Shown here: positions 59,672-64,000 of the stretch, one piece after another
Numbering within the stretch: the stretch's first letter is position 1
Layout of the letters: every line of letters starts with the position of its first letter
Origin: Thiemannella venezuelensis
GTDB lineage: Bacteria; Actinomycetota; Actinomycetes; Streptosporangiales; Streptosporangiaceae
Reading direction: 5' to 3'
Assembly: GCF_014203605.1 (NCBI RefSeq)
Contig: NZ_JACHJJ010000001.1
Coordinates: forward strand, 496,001-560,000
DNA length: 64,000 nucleotides
Made by a program: the position numbers and the translations under genes
Notes under the pieces: model-generated
The model's database searches: none
What the model was told of the DNA's origin: nothing
Seen by the model: only the letters and a program-made list of their open reading frames with translations

Positions 59672-60712
59672 ATGGCAGAGCGGGTGGCAGGGGTACGGCT
59701 GGCGCCGTACACGACGTTGGGGCTGGGCGGCCCGGCCGGGGCGTTCGTGGAGGCCTCCTCGGCCGAGGAGATCGTCGAGCTGGTCGCCGCGGCCGACCGG
59801 GTGGGCGAGCCGGTGCTCGTGCTCGGCGGCGGGAGCAACCTGGTCGTCTCCGACGACGGGTTCGAGGGGCTCGTGGTGCGGGTCGCGTCGCGGGGGATCG
59901 AGATCGACGGCGACCTGGTCACCGCGCAGGCGGGGGAGGACTGGGACACGCTGACCGGGCAGGCCGTGGCGGAGCGGCGCTCCGGGATCGAGTGCCTCTC
60001 GGGCATCCCCGGCCTGGTCGGCTCCACCCCGATCCAGAACGTCGGGGCCTACGGACAGGACGTCTCCCAGACGATCACCGCGGTGCGGGTCTACGACCGG
60101 ACGACCCGCCAGGTGCGCGACCTCGGCGCCAGGGAGTGCGGCTTCGCCTACCGCCACAGCGCCTTCAAGCAGGCGCCCGAGCGCCATGTCGTCCTCTCGG
60201 TCACCTACGAGCTGCCCCGGGACGGGCTCTCCGGCCCGGTCGCCTACAAGGAGCTGGCCGTACGGCTCGGCGTGGAGCCCGGGGCCCGGGTGCCGCTCGC
60301 CGAGGCCCGGCAGGCGGTCCTGGAGCTGCGCGCGGGCAAGGGCATGGTCCTGGACGCCGCCGATCCGGACACCCGGAGCGCGGGCTCGTTCTTCACCAAC
60401 CCGGTCCTGACCGCGGAGCAGGCGGCCGAGCTGGAGCTGCGCGCCCCCGGCTTCCCCCGGTGGGACATGCCCGGCGGGGGCGGGGTGAAGGTCCCCGCCG
60501 CCTGGCTGATAGAGAACGCGGGGTTCCCCAAGGGCTACCGGCGCGGCCCGGTGAGGATCTCCACCAAGCACACCCTCGCCATGACCAACCCCGAGCTCGC
60601 GGCGGCCACCGAGGACCTCCTCGGCCTGGCCCGCGAGGTCCGCGACGGGGTGCGTGAGAAGTTCGGCGTGACGCTGGTCAACGAGCCCGTGATGGTCGGC
60701 GTCCGGCTGTAG
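59672..60712 (+). CDS. murB: UDP-N-acetylenolpyruvoylglucosamine reductase
   Basis: The ATG at 59672 is preceded by GAGGACGTGGC and gives 346 residues; upstream in-frame sequence overlaps the previous gene. MurB motifs are LAPYTTLGLGGPAGAFVEAS, VLVLGGGSNLVVSDDGFEGL, GIECLSGIPGLVGSTPIQNV, GAYGQDVS, YRHSAFK, then RSAGSFFTNPV (~236-246) whose Ser is the general acid. ENAGFPKGYRRGPVRISTKH and VNEPVMVGV form the end. It reduces UDP-GlcNAc-enolpyruvate to UDP-MurNAc with FAD and NADPH for peptidoglycan synthesis. Confidence 0.93.
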   Translation: MAERVAGVRLAPYTTLGLGGPAGAFVEASSAEEIVELVAAADRVGEPVLVLGGGSNLVVSDDGFEGLVVRVASRGIEIDGDLVTAQAGEDWDTLTGQAVAERRSGIECLSGIPGLVGSTPIQNVGAYGQDVSQTITAVRVYDRTTRQVRDLGARECGFAYRHSAFKQAPERHVVLSVTYELPRDGLSGPVAYKELAVRLGVEPGARVPLAEARQAVLELRAGKGMVLDAADPDTRSAGSFFTNPVLTAEQAAELELRAPGFPRWDMPGGGGVKVPAAWLIENAGFPKGYRRGPVRISTKHTLAMTNPELAAATEDLLGLAREVRDGVREKFGVTLVNEPVMVGVRL

Positions 60713-60806
60713 TGCGGCGGCGTCCCGGCTCCGGGCGGGGCGGGAGACGACGGGAGACGACGGGAATGAGCAGCCCGGCGCGGATGTTAGGGTCTGGTGG
60801 AAACAC

Positions 60807-60926
60807 CCGAAGGGGAGTAGTCCCAATCGCGTGATCGACATACTGGCGCCCTCGCGCGCCCGGTCGCGCGGGCCTCGTTCCCGGTGAAGACGCTTCTTCC
60901 CGGCGACAGGCGGACGAGACCTTCGG
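60807..60926 (+). ncRNA. yybP-ykoY-type (manganese) riboswitch aptamer
   Basis: The closing helix pairs CCGAAGG (60807-60813) with CCTTCGG (60920-60926). Next to it stand the conserved elements GGGGAGTAG (60812-60820) and GACGAGACC (60913-60921). This is the yybP-ykoY consensus for Mn2+ sensing. The aptamer lies 100 bp before a TMEM165/GDT1 gene, a known target class. The helix 3' strand can alternatively pair with GGCCGAAG at 60955-60962. Confidence 0.8.
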
Positions 60927-60962
60927 CCTGGCAGGCATACCGAAAATGCCGCCGGGCCGAAG
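60921..60962 (+). promoter_or_regulatory. Alternative hairpin of the riboswitch expression platform
   Basis: CTTCGGCC (60921-60928) pairs with GGCCGAAG (60955-60962), around an inner GGCAT/ATGCC hairpin (60934-60938, 60946-60950). It is mutually exclusive with the aptamer's closing helix. No U-tract follows, so it may be a GC-type terminator or a Rho-related switch. Confidence 0.6.
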
Positions 60963-61026
60963 CCGTGCCCGAGACTCCCCGGGTGCCCCTTCCGGCCCGG
61001 TCGCATGCACACGAAGGGCGACCCCG

Positions 61027-61596
61027 TTGGAAGCGTTCTGGATCAGTCTTGCTGTGATCTTCGTCGCCGAGCTCGGCGACAAGAGCCAGCTCATGGCGAT
61101 GACCTTCGCCACCCGGTTCAAGCCGTGGCCGGTCCTGGCCGGCATCACCCTGGCCACCGCGGTGGTCCATCTCGTCAGCGTCGGCCTCGGCGGTCTGATG
61201 GGGGACTTCCTGCCGACCACCGCCATCTCGGTCGCCGCCGGTGTCGCATTCCTGGGGTTCGCGCTCTGGACGCTGCGCGGAGACGAGCTGACCGAGGAGG
61301 AGGCGCAGAAGGCGAAGCGCACCACCCGTTCGGCGGTCATCGCCGTGACCGTCGCCTTCTTCCTCGCCGAGCTCGGTGACAAGACCATGCTCGCCACCAT
61401 CACCCTGGCCACCCAGCACGGCTGGTTCGGCACGTGGATCGGTTCGACGGTCGGCATGGTCGCCGCCGACGCGCTGGCCATCGCGGTCGGACGCCTGCTG
61501 GGCAGGAACCTGCCGGAGAAGGTCATCCGGTACGGCGCCGCCGCCGCGTTCGCCGTCTTCGGCGTGCTCCTGCTCGCCGAGCCGCTGCTCGCCTGA
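61027..61596 (+). CDS. TMEM165/GDT1-family manganese (cation) exporter
   Basis: A TTG start at 61027 preceded by GAAGGG gives 189 residues; earlier in-frame codons lie inside the riboswitch leader. Six helices are expected. The duplicated hallmark motif E-L-G-D-K-(S/T) is present twice: FVAELGDKSQLMAMTFATRF (~9-28) and FLAELGDKTMLATITLATQH (~110-130), the ion-binding sites. Related proteins export Mn2+ or exchange Ca2+/Mn2+ for protons. Regulation by the upstream Mn2+-type riboswitch fits detoxification of excess manganese. Confidence 0.9.
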   Translation: MEAFWISLAVIFVAELGDKSQLMAMTFATRFKPWPVLAGITLATAVVHLVSVGLGGLMGDFLPTTAISVAAGVAFLGFALWTLRGDELTEEEAQKAKRTTRSAVIAVTVAFFLAELGDKTMLATITLATQHGWFGTWIGSTVGMVAADALAIAVGRLLGRNLPEKVIRYGAAAAFAVFGVLLLAEPLLA

Positions 61597-61620
61597 CCTG
61601 GCCTGACCTGGCCTGACCTG
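61591..61620. repeat. Three 10-bp tandem repeats over the exporter stop codon
   Basis: GCCTGACCTG occurs three times exactly (61591, 61601, 61611). The first copy contains the last codon and stop of the exporter gene. Confidence 0.9.
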
Positions 61621-61678
61621 GCCCGGCCTCGTGCGGCCCCGGGGGCCCGCAGCCGTTTCCCGGCGCCGGGCCCCGGGA

Positions 61679-64000
61679 TCAGCCCTCCGCGGCCAGCGCG
61701 GTGCGCAGGGCGCGGCAGGTCGCGTCGGCCTGGTGGGCGACGACGCCGGCCAGGGCGGTGACGCCGCCGACGTCGCCGTCGAGGGCGGCCTGCTCCAGTG
61801 CGGTGCAGGTGGCGGAGAGGCGCCGCCCGGCGAAGGAGCCGCTGCTCCCCCGCAGCTTGTGCGCGAGTCTGGCCAGTTCCCTCATGTCGTTGCGGGCCGC
61901 GGCGGCGGTGATCGCGACGGCCGCGGCCGCGGTGTTCCGCAGGTAGGAGGGCAGGATGCGTTCGACGAACGAGGGACCCATCTCGCGCAGCTCGTCGAGG
62001 ATGCCGGGGTCGAGCAGGGCCTCGGGGGAGTCCAGCCGCCCGGAGGCGGCCGCGGGCGCCACCGCCTCCGGAGGACCGGCCGCGGCGGCGGGCGCCGCAG
62101 GGCCGTCCGGAGACCCGGCCGGGCCGGTGCCGGAGCGCAGGACCGTGCGCAGGACGGCGTCGAGCTCCTGCCCGCGCAGCGGCTTGGCGAGGAAGGCGTC
62201 CATGCCGGCGGCCAGGCAGCGCTGCTCGTCGGAGGCCAGCGCCGAGGCGGTCAGGGCGACGACCGGGACGGCGTTCAGCGGCGCGGGAAGCCGCCGGATC
62301 CGCTCGGTGGCCTGGAACCCGTCGAGACGGGGCATCTGGCAGTCCATGAGCACGGCGTCGTAGTGCCCCGCCCGCAGCAGGCGCAGCGCCTTCTCGCCGT
62401 CGCCGGCGACGTCGGCGGCGTACCCGAGACGGGCGAGCATCGCGGTGACGACCTGCTGGTTGACCTCGTTGTCCTCGGCCACCAGGATCCGCATGCCGTT
62501 CCCGGCGCGGTCGTCGGCCGAGGCCGTTCCCGGGTCCGCGACCGGCTCCGGGGCGTCGGCGTCGGGCGCGCGGCCGAGCAGCTGGAGCAGCGCGGCGCGC
62601 AGCTGGGCGGCGCGCACCGGCTTGGTCAGGTAGACCTCGATGCCGCACGCGCGGGCGGCCTGCGCCTCGCCCGCCTGGTTGGTGGAGGTCAGCATGGCCA
62701 GCCGGACGCCGTTGACGGAGGGGTCGGCGGCGACGGCCCGGGCCAGCTGCAGCCCGTCGAAGCCGGGCATGTGCATGTCCAGCAGGGCGACGCCGAACGG
62801 GTCGCCCGAGCCGGCGGCGTCGCGCAGGACGGCGAGGGCGTCGTGGGCGTCCGGCGAGCTGTGCGCCCGCATGCCCCAGCTGGTGAGCAGGTCGTGGACC
62901 ACGGTGCGGTTGGTGCGGTTGTCGTCGACGACGAGCACCCGCACCCCGGCCAGGTCGGCGGGAGGGGGCGGCGTGACCGACGGCGCCGCCGCGTCGGGCA
63001 GGGACAGGGTGAAGTGGAACCGGCTGCCGTGGCCGGGCCGGCTGGTCAGCCCGATCGTCCCGCCCATCAGCTCGACGAGCTGCCGGCTGATGGTCAGGCC
63101 GAGGCCGGTGCCGCCGTACCGCCGGGTGGTGGAGGCGTCGACCTGGGTGAAGGCGTCGAACAGGCCGGCCTGCCGGTCGGCGGGGATGCCGACGCCGGTG
63201 TCGGCGACGCTGATGTGCACCTGCCGGATCCGGTCCTCGCCCTCGGCGGGGCCGACGCCGACCTCGACGACGATCTCGCCGCGCTCGGTGAACTTGACGG
63301 CGTTGGAGACCAGGTTGGTCAGCACCTGGCGGATGCGGTGGGCGTCGCCGCGGACCGCGGGCGGGATCGCCGGATGCACCACCGCGGCGATCTCCAGTCC
63401 CTTGGCCTGCGCGCCGGCGGCCAGCAGGCTGACCACGTCCTCGGCGAGCGCCCGCACGTCGAAGTCGACCGGGTCGATCTCGAGCTTCCCCGCCTCGATC
63501 TTGGAGAAGTCGAGGATGTCGTTGATGACGTTGAGCAGGGCGTCGGCGGAGCTCTGCACCGTGGTCAGGTAGTCCCGCTGCCGGGCGTCGAGGCGGGTGT
63601 CCAGCAGCAGGCTGGTCAGGCCGATGACGCCGTTCATCGGGGTCCGGATCTCGTGGCTCATGTTGGCGACGAACTCCGACTTCATCCTCGACGCGGCCAG
63701 GGCCTCGTCCCGGGCCGCGGCGAGCTCGGCCTCCTGGCGCCTGCGCTCGGTGATGTCCCGGACGAACGCGCTGAAGGTCGTGTGACCGCCTGCCGAGGAC
63801 GTCCACGCGGTGACCTCGGCGGGGAAGGCGGTGCCGTCACGGCGGAGGGCCTGCACCTCCATCCGCCGGTTGAGCAGGTGGGGCCCGCCGCCGGTGGGCA
63901 CCCGGGCGAAGGCGGCGGCGTGCGCGTCCCGCTGCGGGCCGGGAGCCATCAGCTCGGTCAGCGGCCTGCCCAGCGCCTGCTCGACCGGCCGGCCGAAGAC
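61679..64000 (-). CDS. Hybrid sensor histidine kinase (partial at right edge)
   Basis: The frame is open through the right edge, so the N-terminus is missing; at least 773 residues remain. Order: a PAS domain ending near 63750 ([15 protein letters not shown]), HisKA with [20 protein letters not shown], the ATPase with NLVSNAVKF and [12 protein letters not shown], receiver 1 ([14 protein letters not shown] with Asp in [11 protein letters not shown]), receiver 2 ([14 protein letters not shown], with [11 protein letters not shown]) and a C-terminal Hpt domain ([20 protein letters not shown]). This is the BarA-like phosphorelay architecture, unusual but known in actinomycetes. No response regulator is adjacent, so its output partner is unlinked. 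Confidence 0.9.
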   Translation of the reverse strand, partial: VFGRPVEQALGRPLTELMAPGPQRDAHAAAFARVPTGGGPHLLNRRMEVQALRRDGTAFPAEVTAWTSSAGGHTTFSAFVRDITERRRQEAELAAARDEALAASRMKSEFVANMSHEIRTPMNGVIGLTSLLLDTRLDARQRDYLTTVQSSADALLNVINDILDFSKIEAGKLEIDPVDFDVRALAEDVVSLLAAGAQAKGLEIAAVVHPAIPPAVRGDAHRIRQVLTNLVSNAVKFTERGEIVVEVGVGPAEGEDRIRQVHISVADTGVGIPADRQAGLFDAFTQVDASTTRRYGGTGLGLTISRQLVELMGGTIGLTSRPGHGSRFHFTLSLPDAAAPSVTPPPPADLAGVRVLVVDDNRTNRTVVHDLLTSWGMRAHSSPDAHDALAVLRDAAGSGDPFGVALLDMHMPGFDGLQLARAVAADPSVNGVRLAMLTSTNQAGEAQAARACGIEVYLTKPVRAAQLRAALLQLLGRAPDADAPEPVADPGTASADDRAGNGMRILVAEDNEVNQQVVTAMLARLGYAADVAGDGEKALRLLRAGHYDAVLMDCQMPRLDGFQATERIRRLPAPLNAVPVVALTASALASDEQRCLAAGMDAFLAKPLRGQELDAVLRTVLRSGTGPAGSPDGPAAPAAAAGPPEAVAPAAASGRLDSPEALLDPGILDELREMGPSFVERILPSYLRNTAAAAVAITAAAARNDMRELARLAHKLRGSSGSFAGRRLSATCTALEQAALDGDVGGVTALAGVVAHQADATCRALRTALAAEG

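Overview
The window is chromosomal DNA of a high-GC actinomycete. Codon third positions are almost all G or C, GTG and TTG starts are common, and several marker systems are actinobacterial: KorAB, a second Nuo cluster, HadAB dehydratases, a SARP regulator and SigE-family and ECF41 sigma factors. The gene mix suggests Streptosporangiales or a related order, but this is inference, since no rRNA gene is present.

Region 1 (1-10.9 kb) is a surface or extracellular polysaccharide cluster. It holds a cut-off GT2 glycosyltransferase, a Wzx-type flippase, two Wzz-like chain-length proteins without a tyrosine kinase, a Wzy/ligase-type polytopic protein, DUF6492, GT2, WecG/TagA and GT4 glycosyltransferases, and a membrane-anchored glycosidase-like protein. 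Region 2 (10.9-29.8 kb) is an energy-metabolism block. korAB (2-oxoacid:ferredoxin oxidoreductase) is followed by a PdaC-like lipoprotein deacetylase and a partial complex I operon, nuoABCH-IJKLMN, which lacks nuoD, E, F and G. The operon is split by an antisense Ser/Thr kinase gene and followed by a C45 acyltransferase gene and htpX. A 24-codon hydrophobic ORF is overlap-coupled to nuoL and nuoM. The missing NADH module next to a ferredoxin-reducing enzyme suggests a ferredoxin-fed proton pump.

Region 3 (29.8-40.5 kb) carries a SigE-family sigma factor with a membrane-anchored partner, a related secreted beta-propeller-like protein, a PPOX-fold protein, a complete TctCBA tricarboxylate transporter divergent from its TctDE two-component system, a TAXI solute-binding lipoprotein and a YajQ protein. 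Region 4 (40.7-43.6 kb) begins at tRNA-Tyr and holds a frameshifted integrase remnant plus poorly conserved genes, so it is an old integration scar.

Region 5 (43.6-57.1 kb) is accessory: ECF41 sigma with AhpD-like partner, acyltransferase-SGNH protein, AraC/VOC pair, TetR/YciI pair with two clear operators, SUMF1-like protein, secreted and membrane proteins with in-frame tandem repeats, a tyrosine phosphatase, a large SARP-ATPase regulator and a hemerythrin protein. Region 6 (57.2-64 kb) is conserved core: tRNA-Thr, tRNA-Met, rpmG, hadA, hadB, murB, a yybP-ykoY-type manganese riboswitch in front of a TMEM165/GDT1 exporter, and a hybrid histidine kinase cut by the right edge.
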